DNA of 6,660 nucleotides, taken from the NCBI GenBank assembly GCA_947378615.1, contig CANCKV010000185.1, forward strand, positions 1 through 6,660, read 5' to 3'. The translations under genes and the position numbers were made by a program. Positions 1-6,445 of the stretch are shown in pieces. Below the pieces are notes generated by a model, which saw only the letters and a program-made list of their open reading frames with translations, had not been told where the DNA came from and ran no database searches. Each line of letters begins with the position of its first letter. Within the stretch, counting starts at the first letter, position 1. The stretch comes from Chitinophagaceae bacterium (GTDB lineage: Bacteria > Bacteroidota > Bacteroidia > Chitinophagales > Chitinophagaceae).

Positions 1-20
1 TAGTAAACAGTGTATTTTAT

Positions 21-1328
21 TTAACTAAGCTTATAAGCTTTAAACCCAACATCCGTAAAAATACCATTCAAAACATTATTATTATCATATAAATCTCCTG
101 CTCTACGAATTCTTTCTTTTGCAAAATCTGCAATGTTTTGGTAGCCTGCATTACTTTCTTCGCTTCTAGGTTGAGTAGGTTCAGGAAACTGAATACAAAT
201 AAACTTTCTATTCCCTCTATCTTCTGCGTTCAATTTCATTACAGCATGAGCAGTGGTAGCGGTACCCGCAAATAAATCTAGAACGATAGATTCCTTGTCC
301 GTATATAGCTCGAGCATCCTGCTAATCAGGGGGAGGGGTTTTACAAAAAAAGAATGGATGTTAAATCCAAATAATTCATGAATACTTCTTTCTTGATGAA
401 TATCTTCATATTTCCAAACAGACATCGGCTTTGTGGTGGCATTAATTTCTGAAAGAAATCGTTTTAAACGAGGACTCGAGTTCCCATTCTGTCCAAACCA
501 AATTCTATTATCTTCGAGTAGCTCTATAAATCTTGCTTGACTATATATCCAACCACGTTCGTTTGGTGGAGATATAATTGTACCTGATGGTGTTGTGATG
601 TCGTATCTAAATTTATTAACAAATCCATGAAACATGTCATCTTTCCAAACACCTCTAGGGTCATTATCAGGATTTTTAAATTTATCTAAAATTCTTTGAT
701 TAAATCGAAGTCCATTACATTTTGCATTTTCATAATTTTTTGCATAACAAAGAATGTATTCATGGCTTTGAGAAAAATGGGGAACAGGTTGTAGATGAAC
801 TGACCTTTCCCAAACTATATCAGAGATGAGATTAAGCTCTCCAAAGATTTCATCACAAATAAGCCTTAATTTAGGGAAAACTTCCTTTCTTACAGAAATG
901 AAAATTACTCCATCATCAGAAAGTAATTTTTGGGCAATCAATAATCTGGAATACATCATATTTAGCCATTGTGTTTCAGCATGTTCATCATTTAAATTGT
1001 TTTCAACATTATATTCATTATTTCTCATTGATAAATAATGACTCAAATTATCATCATAGTCATCCTTATAGACAAACTCGTATCTATCATGAGAAGGAGG
1101 GTCAACATAAATCAATTTAATTTTAGCAACGTATTTTTCTTGTAAAAGCTTTAATACTTCTAGGTTCTCACCTTCAATGAAGACATTCTCTGTATTATTC
1201 CAATTTTTACTTTCGTTGATGTCAGGGGTTAAAATGCCACGACCTGGCTTATATGTTTCATGAATTGCTAATAGTTTACCCCTCCATGAAAAATTAAATT
1301 GTTCTCTTTCCCTTCTTTTTAGTGCCAT
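21..1328 (-). CDS. Type III Mod-like DNA adenine-N6 methyltransferase, short form with altered motif IV
   Basis: A 435-residue relative of the beta-class adenine-N6 methyltransferases of type III restriction systems, which methylate adenine using S-adenosylmethionine. Visible family landmarks are W15-x-GK near the start, ENVFIEGENLEVLKLLQ (47-63), the motif IV region VDPP (75-78), WLNMMYSRLLIAQKLL (121-136), GVIFIS (140-145), CDEIFGE (158-164), the SAM-binding region LDLFAGTATTAHAV (350-363), LNAEDRGNRKF (366-376) and AKERIRRAGDLY (403-414). Three things are odd. The catalytic DPPY tetrapeptide reads DPPS (76-79) and is followed by HDR instead of the usual NTG. The FISIDDNE-type segment reads FISVRKEV. 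The protein ends at GFKAYKLS, where full-length Mod proteins of about 600 residues continue. No Res helicase gene lies upstream; one downstream would be outside the window. The leader is A/T-rich with no Shine-Dalgarno. Family assignment is firm; methylation activity is doubtful. Confidence 0.87.
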   Translation of the reverse strand: MALKRREREQFNFSWRGKLLAIHETYKPGRGILTPDINESKNWNNTENVFIEGENLEVLKLLQEKYVAKIKLIYVDPPSHDRYEFVYKDDYDDNLSHYLSMRNNEYNVENNLNDEHAETQWLNMMYSRLLIAQKLLSDDGVIFISVRKEVFPKLRLICDEIFGELNLISDIVWERSVHLQPVPHFSQSHEYILCYAKNYENAKCNGLRFNQRILDKFKNPDNDPRGVWKDDMFHGFVNKFRYDITTPSGTIISPPNERGWIYSQARFIELLEDNRIWFGQNGNSSPRLKRFLSEINATTKPMSVWKYEDIHQERSIHELFGFNIHSFFVKPLPLISRMLELYTDKESIVLDLFAGTATTAHAVMKLNAEDRGNRKFICIQFPEPTQPRSEESNAGYQNIADFAKERIRRAGDLYDNNNVLNGIFTDVGFKAYKLS

Positions 1329-1720
1329 GTTTATTTATTATTTTAATTTTTACTATTCGATTGAACTACACTATTGTTTGCAAATATTCTTGAATAAGCC
1401 GATATGTATAAAAAAATGTTTTAGGTGTAGTTAAACTTTGATTATAAAACCTATCATTATTTATCTTTTGCATTCCTCAACAGGCGCTTTTCCAATGAAT
1501 CTGAGGTCATTTATCTTTCTTTCCCTTGAAAGTTAGATTATTCAATTTAAATACTTTCATGGTAGCTAAATAGCAATAATAATAACTTTCATTCGATGAC
1601 TCAAGGAACTGATTGATATATGAACTTATTGTTCTGAAATATCCTGAGGCTGCTGTCATTTTACTTTGCTTACTCTATAAATGCTCAGGAGAAGATAGGA
1701 GGTTGCTTATCAATCTGCAT
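1329..1720. other. 392-bp intergenic region, no convincing gene
   Basis: This gap separates the transferase stop from the methyltransferase start and should hold the methyltransferase promoter. One minus-strand frame is unusually open: a 50-codon ORF (1507-1659), then a TGA, eight codons, another TGA, and a 35-codon ORF (1366-1473). A different minus frame near 1462-1530 also reads well for about 22 codons. This could be a small gene, a decayed gene or chance. A weak match to the Bacteroidota promoter pattern (TTTG, about 20 bp, TAnnTTTG) occurs on the minus strand as TTTA (1409-1412) and AATATTTG (1381-1388), with one mismatch in each box. An 8-bp inverted repeat, AACTACAC at 1364-1371 and GTGTAGTT at 1425-1432, encloses that candidate. 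I see no strong terminator after the transferase gene. Confidence 0.5.
1507..1659 (-). CDS. Possible 50-residue small ORF or gene remnant, unrecognised
   Basis: A minus-strand ORF starts at an ATG at 1657-1659 and ends at a TGA at 1507-1509. The predicted peptide is Tyr- and Lys-rich, with a YYYCYLATMKVFKLNN stretch in the second half and a basic end, GKKDK. It has no signal peptide, no clear membrane segment and no motif I recognise. The same frame continues past two TGA codons into a further 35-codon ORF ending at 1366, so the run could be a broken gene of about 98 codons. Its position just downstream of the transferase gene would fit a small third gene in that transcript. Nothing beyond frame openness supports it, and chance is a real alternative. 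Confidence 0.15.
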   Translation of the reverse strand: MTAASGYFRTISSYINQFLESSNESYYYCYLATMKVFKLNNLTFKGKKDK

Positions 1721-2632
1721 CTAGAAAGGATCCTCTCTATAGTAATCATATTTTACTTTGTTGCCATTTTCATCATTTTGACCAATTTCAGCATATTGAA
1801 TACAATCATCACTTTTAATACATTCACCATTTTCATCATATTGGCCATTTTCATCATTCTCATCCTTATCAGAGTCCAATTTAGTAAAAAATAAATCATC
1901 ATCATCAACATCATCATAGTCATAATCGATATAAAAGTCATCATCATCAAAAGGGTCTTCTACCTTTTCGAGTAAACCCTTGCTTTCAGCAATCCTATAA
2001 GGCTCCCATCTATCTTCCTCCTTTATATATACTTCAGTTGCTTCTTTACCACAAAATAGTTTATAATCGTATTTGGTGTTAAAAAGGGCTAAATAACCTG
2101 TGTAATAAAAGTCTATTCCGTTCTCTTTGGCATATTCCATTTCTAGTAACAACAATAACTTCCCTAGACTATACGATTTATATTCTAGGTCGTAGAAATG
2201 CAGTATGGAGCTCGATGAAGATTTGCCAATATCAAAATACCCTACTGCAATCAGCATTTCTTGGTCTCTGACAGTAATCATTTTTGTATTAAAAAGATTG
2301 AAATCCATCTCATCGCCAAAGAGGTTGTCTGTAGCAGTCGGAGATATCTCAAAATTTATACCTTGTTTGTATCTAGACCAAAGTAAATCAATCTCATAAT
2401 TTATTTCCCAATCACTAACACTTACATCAAAGTGCTGGGCTTTTTTGAGCACTCTTTTTTGAGACTTGTTATAACTAACAATACTCATATTGACCCTTAG
2501 CCAATAATAAAAACTAGAGAGAAACTCATCCAAAGTAATTAGCTTTTGCCCTAAACGAAACCAACCTATTGCAAGATAGTCGTCTAATTCCTCTGGGGAA
2601 ATGCTCTCTATTGTTTTGTATTCATAACTCAT
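1721..2632 (-). CDS. Ate/Bpt-like arginyl/leucyl-tRNA-protein transferase with acidic C-terminal tail
   Basis: The first 212 residues of this 303-residue protein resemble the GNAT-fold catalytic region of aminoacyl-tRNA-protein transferases (ATE C-terminal domain), which move Arg or Leu from tRNA to the N-terminus of proteins and mark them for N-degron proteolysis. Supporting segments are LDDYLAIGWFRLGQ (16-29), a YYWLRV stretch (42-47), LIAVGYFDIGKSS (127-139), a YDLEYKSYSLGKLLLLLEME stretch (147-166), GIDFYYTGYL (172-181), YDYKLF (188-193) and RWEPY (208-212). The family usually has YYPGY where this has YYTGY. There is no N-terminal cysteine cluster of the ATE_N type; the only cysteines are C194, C271 and C277. 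Residues 225-303 form an unusual Asp/Asn/Glu-rich tail (DDDD, DVDDDD, three DENG copies) that is not part of the known fold. A generic acetyltransferase is the main alternative. The start gives the expected N-terminus; its leader is A/T-rich. Confidence 0.68.
   Translation of the reverse strand: MSYEYKTIESISPEELDDYLAIGWFRLGQKLITLDEFLSSFYYWLRVNMSIVSYNKSQKRVLKKAQHFDVSVSDWEINYEIDLLWSRYKQGINFEISPTATDNLFGDEMDFNLFNTKMITVRDQEMLIAVGYFDIGKSSSSSILHFYDLEYKSYSLGKLLLLLEMEYAKENGIDFYYTGYLALFNTKYDYKLFCGKEATEVYIKEEDRWEPYRIAESKGLLEKVEDPFDDDDFYIDYDYDDVDDDDLFFTKLDSDKDENDENGQYDENGECIKSDDCIQYAEIGQNDENGNKVKYDYYREDPF
1763..1861 (-). repeat. Imperfect 18-bp repeats coding for DENG units in the transferase tail
   Basis: On the plus strand the unit reads roughly GCCATTTTCATCATNTTG. 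Copies lie at 1763-1780, 1826-1843 and 1844-1861; the last two abut directly, with an 18-bp period, and the first is 63 bp away, still in the same reading phase. In the protein each copy encodes (N/Y)DENG followed by a variable pair, at residues 260-263, 266-269 and 287-290. In-phase spacing means copy-number change would lengthen or shorten the acidic tail without breaking the frame. Confidence 0.6.
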
Positions 2633-2772
2633 TTGTTCAATTTATTTGAATGTGACAATTATGAGAATCAGTTACTACTCAATAGGGTTTCCACTTGTAG
2701 CACAACGTTTTCTATAAAATAAAACATTGATTAATAGTCAATAATCGTTCAGATTCATCCACATTATTAAAT

Positions 2773-2801
2773 AACAAAGTGTTCCTTGTTTTTTCTTTGT
2801 T
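2773..2801 (-). terminator. Weak stem-loop downstream of the zinc-ribbon gene
   Basis: Perfect 7-bp arms, AACAAAG (2773-2779) and CTTTGTT (2795-2801), flank a 15-nt loop. It lies about 40-65 nt past the stop of the upstream gene on the minus strand, within the 207-bp gap before the transferase gene. The stem has only two G-C pairs and no following uridine run, so it would be a poor intrinsic terminator. It may be chance in AT-rich DNA. The rest of the gap (2633-2839) contains only very short ORFs and a small ATTGA/TCAAT inverted repeat. Confidence 0.2.
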
Positions 2802-2839
2802 TACTGATAGTTAAAAGATAAAGTAAAGTGACTCATTAC

Positions 2840-3559
2840 CTATTCCTCGCTTTTTGCATCAGGATAATCAACTCTATTGAACATGACAATATCTCCTGTA
2901 TTACCTGATAATTCGAATCTGTCTATAACATATCCGTCAGTCATCGTATTATAATCGGTCGTTCTGCGGTTGCTTACCAATCTTAAAATCCTTATTAGTC
3001 TATTAAATCCAAACACATCAAGATTTCGTAAAGGGGTTTCTGTATCAAAGCCTGCCTTATTGCAAATTTGGCTCATGCCACTTTCAATGACTTCTTCAAA
3101 TTCTGCATCCTCCTCCAAAATATCCTCATATTCTTCTCTTGCAGTTGGACAGTACTCGAAATAATCTTCTTTACTTGACAACCATTTCTGTGCCTTACGA
3201 ATAATATGAAATTGAACATTCAATACATCTTCCTCTCCGATAGATTTATTACAGAGAAGTAGTTGACAATGTGAATAGGAGGGGGGATCGGAAAGTCTTT
3301 CCTTCTCAAATTCCATATCTCTTTCTTCATCATTACTTAACAATGATTCACTTTCAAGTAATTGAATCAATTCTTCACTCATTTCTAGGTCATCTACAAT
3401 CAGTCCCATGTCACCACAGTTTGGGCACTGCGCATAATCCCAAAACTTTACACATGCATCACATATTCCCTTTGATTTGGTTAGGTTAATTTCCTTTCCA
3501 CAAGAACATTTATGATAAGTCTCATTATCATTTTCCCAATTGCAAAAAATACACTTCAT
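2840..3559 (-). CDS. Uncharacterised acidic protein with N-terminal zinc-ribbon-type cysteine motifs
   Basis: I do not recognise this 239-residue protein as a named family. Its first 50 residues carry four paired cysteine motifs: C3-x2-C6, C18-x-C20 (with H16 close by), C33-x2-C36 and C45-PN-C48G. That is enough for two zinc-binding knuckles, and the last pair, CPNCG, is typical of zinc ribbons. Further cysteines at 98, 103, 137 and 166 are scattered and not obviously paired. The middle of the protein (54-90 and 137-160) is very rich in Glu and Asp and likely helical. The C-terminal part (180-239) is more mixed, with an RLIRILRLVSNRR basic helix at 187-199. There is no signal peptide or membrane segment, so it is probably cytoplasmic. 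Zinc binding is inferred; the role could be nucleic-acid or protein binding. It lies 63 bp after the 126-residue gene and in the same frame. Confidence 0.72.
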   Translation of the reverse strand: MKCIFCNWENDNETYHKCSCGKEINLTKSKGICDACVKFWDYAQCPNCGDMGLIVDDLEMSEELIQLLESESLLSNDEERDMEFEKERLSDPPSYSHCQLLLCNKSIGEEDVLNVQFHIIRKAQKWLSSKEDYFEYCPTAREEYEDILEEDAEFEEVIESGMSQICNKAGFDTETPLRNLDVFGFNRLIRILRLVSNRRTTDYNTMTDGYVIDRFELSGNTGDIVMFNRVDYPDAKSEE

Positions 3560-3622
3560 TTGATTAAATTTTATTGTTATTAAAATATGAAAAATCTGTC
3601 ATTCAATAAATTTGGTAAAATA

Positions 3623-4003
3623 TCAAGAATATGATGGATAAATTCTCATCGCAAGTACTTCAATATTCTCCTTTTGCATCAGTAACTTCACTTGTTTCCA
3701 CCTTGATTGATAGGGTAAGCCTCTTCTCATGGAAAAATAACCATACATATACAACGTATCAGGTTTGCCAAACCCACAATAGTTTCTGTCTTTTACCGCA
3801 TTTTTGATATAAAACTCTTTACTACTATTGAGCTTATCAAACAACCTGAATTTCAGTATTTGTTTGGGTAGCGTTCGATACCCCTTATTGAATTGCTTCA
3901 ATGACATGCTTTTTGTGATAATAACTTCATGACATTCATCTGTTGTGTCGAAATATGGGGGGAGTGGACTATTTATTTTATTTACCTTATACTGCAATTT
4001 CAT
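3623..4003 (-). CDS. Hypothetical basic 126-residue protein
   Basis: I do not recognise this protein. It is Lys/Arg-rich with many aromatic residues: MKLQYKVNKI at the start, a TLPKQILKFRLFDKL stretch (44-58), a YCGFGKPDTLYMYGYFSMRR stretch (75-94) and a QVKLLMQKENIEVLAMRIY segment (104-122) that looks like a helix followed by a strand. There are only two cysteines (24 and 76), no signal peptide and no clear transmembrane segment, so a small soluble globular protein is likely. It is 53 bp downstream of the large DUF4116 gene and 63 bp upstream of the zinc-ribbon gene, so co-transcription with both is plausible. The AGG just before the ATG is too close to serve as a Shine-Dalgarno. A real gene is supported by protein-like composition and tidy spacing. 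Confidence 0.65.
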   Translation of the reverse strand: MKLQYKVNKINSPLPPYFDTTDECHEVIITKSMSLKQFNKGYRTLPKQILKFRLFDKLNSSKEFYIKNAVKDRNYCGFGKPDTLYMYGYFSMRRGLPYQSRWKQVKLLMQKENIEVLAMRIYPSYS

Positions 4004-4056
4004 CCTGTAATAATTAAGAATTAAATAATTGAATTTGAATTTTCACTAAGTATTTA

Positions 4057-6381
4057 TTAAATACAGTAATCTTGATAATCAAAACCTAACTGTTTTAATT
4101 TATTTCGAAAAATCGGACTCTTTTTCAGGGTTTTTCCTGCAAAAAAGAATGCTGAAGAACACCCATTATTTCCATACGCAGCCATTAAGATATCCATATC
4201 ATTTTTAAACTTTCTATTAATTTTCACCCAAGGCAAACCACTTGAAAACACTGCAGCTAAAACAACTTCTTTATCGTTTTTTAAATCTTTACTTGCATAA
4301 TGTAAGGCACTTCCTGATTTTTGTACGGCAGTAAGCACCACTTCCTTATCGCTTCTCATTTGCTTACTTGCATATTCAAGAGCACTACCTGTGAATCCAC
4401 TTTGTGATACGGCATTTAGTACTACTTTTTTGTTATTCTTCAATGAGGGACTTGCATACCTAAACATGTCACAATTTTTATTAACTGCAATTGATACAAT
4501 TTCTTCATCATCACAAAGCTGTTTAGAAGTATATTTTAAAGCTATCGCTTCGTTTTTTACGGCACATAATACAACCTCCCTGTCCTCCCTTAACCTCTTT
4601 TTTGTACTACTCAGCAAACTTTTTTTCTCCTGTTTTTCTTGGGATTGAGAGAATTTATTTCCAAAATAAACCATCAATTCATGAGTTTTATATTTAAGTG
4701 ATTCATTTTTCAAATCAATAAGATTCATTTCTACGGCACTGAAATATTTTATCGCTTTAAGATGCTGCTCATAATCGTAGCCTATTTTATTCAATGCTTT
4801 CATTAATAAATTTTTATCGTTTCGTAGTTTTTTGCCTGCAAATTCAAATGCCCAACCATCATTTTCAATTGCTGTCATGACTACAGCTTTATTGTTTCTA
4901 ATAGCTTCAGTCATGTAGGAAAGTGCAAGTCCATTACTTTTTAATGCTGTAAAAACTACATCTAGATCGTCCTTTAATTCATGGTTTACATAAGGGTACG
5001 CCATTCCCTCGTTTCTTAATGCTTCTAGCACTATCTCTTTATTTTGATCCCAATTATGATTGACATATTTTAGTGCAAACCCATTATTAGTTACTGCTGC
5101 TAGAACAATACTCTTGTAACTTATTGGGTGATTAAACTCAATTTTTGGTTCAGTTATAGTGCTTACCAAACTAGCATAGTAACCTTCTTCCTCCTTCGTT
5201 ATTTCATCTGAAGTAATTCCCTCCTTTTTATTGCTCCTAACTAATGTTGGATTAATAGTAATATCTTGATGTGTTAAAGCGACAATGTTATCATCGAATT
5301 TCAGTTTTTCGGGTACAAAACGTGCTGCATGTTTGTTGTTTTTTAGTGCGGCAATGACTACATCTTTATCCTCTTTGAGCCTGGTGCTTGCATATCTTAA
5401 AGCTTGTCCATTGTTGTTAACTGCAATCAAAATCACCTCTTTGTCATCTTTAAGTCCTTTTGTCGCAAATTGTAATGCATCTGCAGTTTCATTTACAGCA
5501 GCTATTACCACCTCCTTATCGGCCTTTAACCGATTACTTGCCATTTCTAAGTTAGTTCCTAAACTCTTAACTGCTACTAATACAACTTCTTTATCATTCC
5601 TAAGGCTTTTACTAGCATATCTAAATGACAATGGCTGAAAATCAATCGCGACAATCACTGTATCTTTTTCATTTTTCAATTCGTCACTTGCATAACTAAA
5701 GGCATGGTAGTATGTTTTTAATGCTGCAAAGATTACTTCTTCATCATTTTTGAGCTTAGCACTAGCAAACTCTACAGCTTCTGGTTTACTTTCTATGGCA
5801 GCAAGTACTACTTCTTTATCGTTTTTAAGCGACTCGCTTGCAAACGCTAAGTTTGCACCATTATTTTTTACTGACTCCAAAACAACCTCCTTGTCACTGC
5901 AAAGTGAAACACTCGCGTCAGCTAAATCAATGCCATAGCATCTCAAAGCAGTTAGTGCAAAATCTCTATCGTTATCCAATTCTCCATTTGAAAATTCAAT
6001 TTCTAATCCGTACTTTTCCCAAACTCGCTCCCTTTTTTTATCCATCACTGTATTGTTACAGGCAAACTGTAATGCTAGTCCATTGTTTTTTACCGCACAA
6101 AGTGCAACATCAAGGTTGTTTCTTAATTCCAAGCTTGCAAATTCAAGTGCTAATCCATCATTATTTACCGCAGCAATTACTACTTCCTTTTTGCTCTTCA
6201 TCTCCTCACTAGCGAACTCAAGCATACCCCCTTTTTCTTTAACTACCTCTAAAACAGTCTCTAAGTTTCCTCTGAAAGGTTCACTTAGGTATTTAAAAAG
6301 AAAGGGTATCTTTTTTAAAAGGAGTGAGATCAATTCACGATAAATATGTTCTCTTTCTTCACTATTTTGCTCTTTGTCCAT
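4057..6381 (-). CDS. Large DUF4116 tandem-repeat protein (alpha-solenoid-like)
   Basis: A 774-residue protein made almost entirely of a 25-residue unit with consensus close to DKEVVLAAVKNNG followed by xALxYASxxLKND, the repeat of the Pfam DUF4116 family; one Pfam domain covers about two units. I count about 24 units starting near residues 40, 65, 90, 115 (degenerate), 139 and then every 25 residues to 339; 423-523 in steps of 25; and 601, 626, 651, 679, 704, 729. Two non-repeat linkers (about 364-422 and 548-600, the second Lys/Ser/Gln-rich) split the array. An N-terminal cap (1-39) has an amphipathic ISLLLKKIPFLFKYL helix; the C-terminus ends in KQLGFDYQDYCI. Paired helices suggest a solenoid for protein binding. 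The biochemical function of the family is unknown. No signal peptide is seen. The start at 6381 precedes the cap helix and has an A-rich leader. Confidence 0.88.
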   Translation of the reverse strand: MDKEQNSEEREHIYRELISLLLKKIPFLFKYLSEPFRGNLETVLEVVKEKGGMLEFASEEMKSKKEVVIAAVNNDGLALEFASLELRNNLDVALCAVKNNGLALQFACNNTVMDKKRERVWEKYGLEIEFSNGELDNDRDFALTALRCYGIDLADASVSLCSDKEVVLESVKNNGANLAFASESLKNDKEVVLAAIESKPEAVEFASAKLKNDEEVIFAALKTYYHAFSYASDELKNEKDTVIVAIDFQPLSFRYASKSLRNDKEVVLVAVKSLGTNLEMASNRLKADKEVVIAAVNETADALQFATKGLKDDKEVILIAVNNNGQALRYASTRLKEDKDVVIAALKNNKHAARFVPEKLKFDDNIVALTHQDITINPTLVRSNKKEGITSDEITKEEEGYYASLVSTITEPKIEFNHPISYKSIVLAAVTNNGFALKYVNHNWDQNKEIVLEALRNEGMAYPYVNHELKDDLDVVFTALKSNGLALSYMTEAIRNNKAVVMTAIENDGWAFEFAGKKLRNDKNLLMKALNKIGYDYEQHLKAIKYFSAVEMNLIDLKNESLKYKTHELMVYFGNKFSQSQEKQEKKSLLSSTKKRLREDREVVLCAVKNEAIALKYTSKQLCDDEEIVSIAVNKNCDMFRYASPSLKNNKKVVLNAVSQSGFTGSALEYASKQMRSDKEVVLTAVQKSGSALHYASKDLKNDKEVVLAAVFSSGLPWVKINRKFKNDMDILMAAYGNNGCSSAFFFAGKTLKKSPIFRNKLKQLGFDYQDYCI
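4123..4581 (-). repeat. DUF4116 repeat block 3 (6 units)
   Basis: Residues 601-753 hold six units. The one at 651 carries a three-residue insertion (SGFTGSALEYAS), shifting the following starts to 679, 704 and 729. The units at 679 and 704 are close to consensus; the last is worn and leads into the C-terminal cap. Confidence 0.8.
4741..5115 (-). repeat. DUF4116 repeat block 2 (5 units)
   Basis: Residues 423-547 hold five units at exact 25-residue spacing (starts 423, 448, 473, 498, 523). They are more diverged than block 1, with YVNH or YMTE in place of the usual YASE. The last unit breaks down after its first helix. Confidence 0.8.
5293..6264 (-). repeat. DUF4116 repeat block 1 (about 13 units)
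   Basis: Residues 40-363 of the large repeat protein hold about 13 units. From 139 to 339 the spacing is exactly 25 residues (75 bp) with no insertions. The unit at 115-138 keeps the GLEIEF and LDND anchors but has lost the EVVLAAV helix and is one residue short. DNA similarity between units is visible on the plus strand as recurring ACTTCTTTATC-like stretches about 75 bp apart. Confidence 0.85.
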
Positions 6382-6445
6382 TTTTATTTGATTGAAATTT
6401 GAGTCTTATTAGATGCACATTCAATTTTGGTTCTCTTACCTAATG

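Noticed and set aside
342..348. A7 tract within the methyltransferase as a phase-variation site
   Set aside because: A single 7-base tract over a Phe-Phe-Val-Lys stretch, with no tandem repeats near the 5' end as in known phase-variable mod genes.
1613..1894. Plus-strand ORF of 93 codons that looks like an Ile-rich membrane protein
   Set aside because: Most of it is antisense to the Asp/Asn-rich tail of the transferase; GAT and AAT codons read as ATC and ATT (Ile) on the other strand, which fully explains the false membrane appearance.
3568..3586. Inverted repeat ATTTTA/TAAAAT upstream of the zinc-ribbon start
   Set aside because: Only A and T in 6-bp arms; expected often in DNA this AT-rich and thermodynamically weak.
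3560..3625. Possible TGA recoding: the 126-residue gene and the zinc-ribbon gene are in the same frame, separated by two TGA codons and no TAA or TAG; the gap at 1366-1659 also shows only TGA stops
   Set aside because: The spans are short enough for this to be chance, the bridging codons are not protein-like, and all recognised proteins use TGG for Trp with ordinary stops.
5285..6343. Several plus-strand ORFs with repeated TTSLSSL-like segments
   Set aside because: They are antisense to the DUF4116 units and inherit their 75-bp period; no independent start context or recognisable product.
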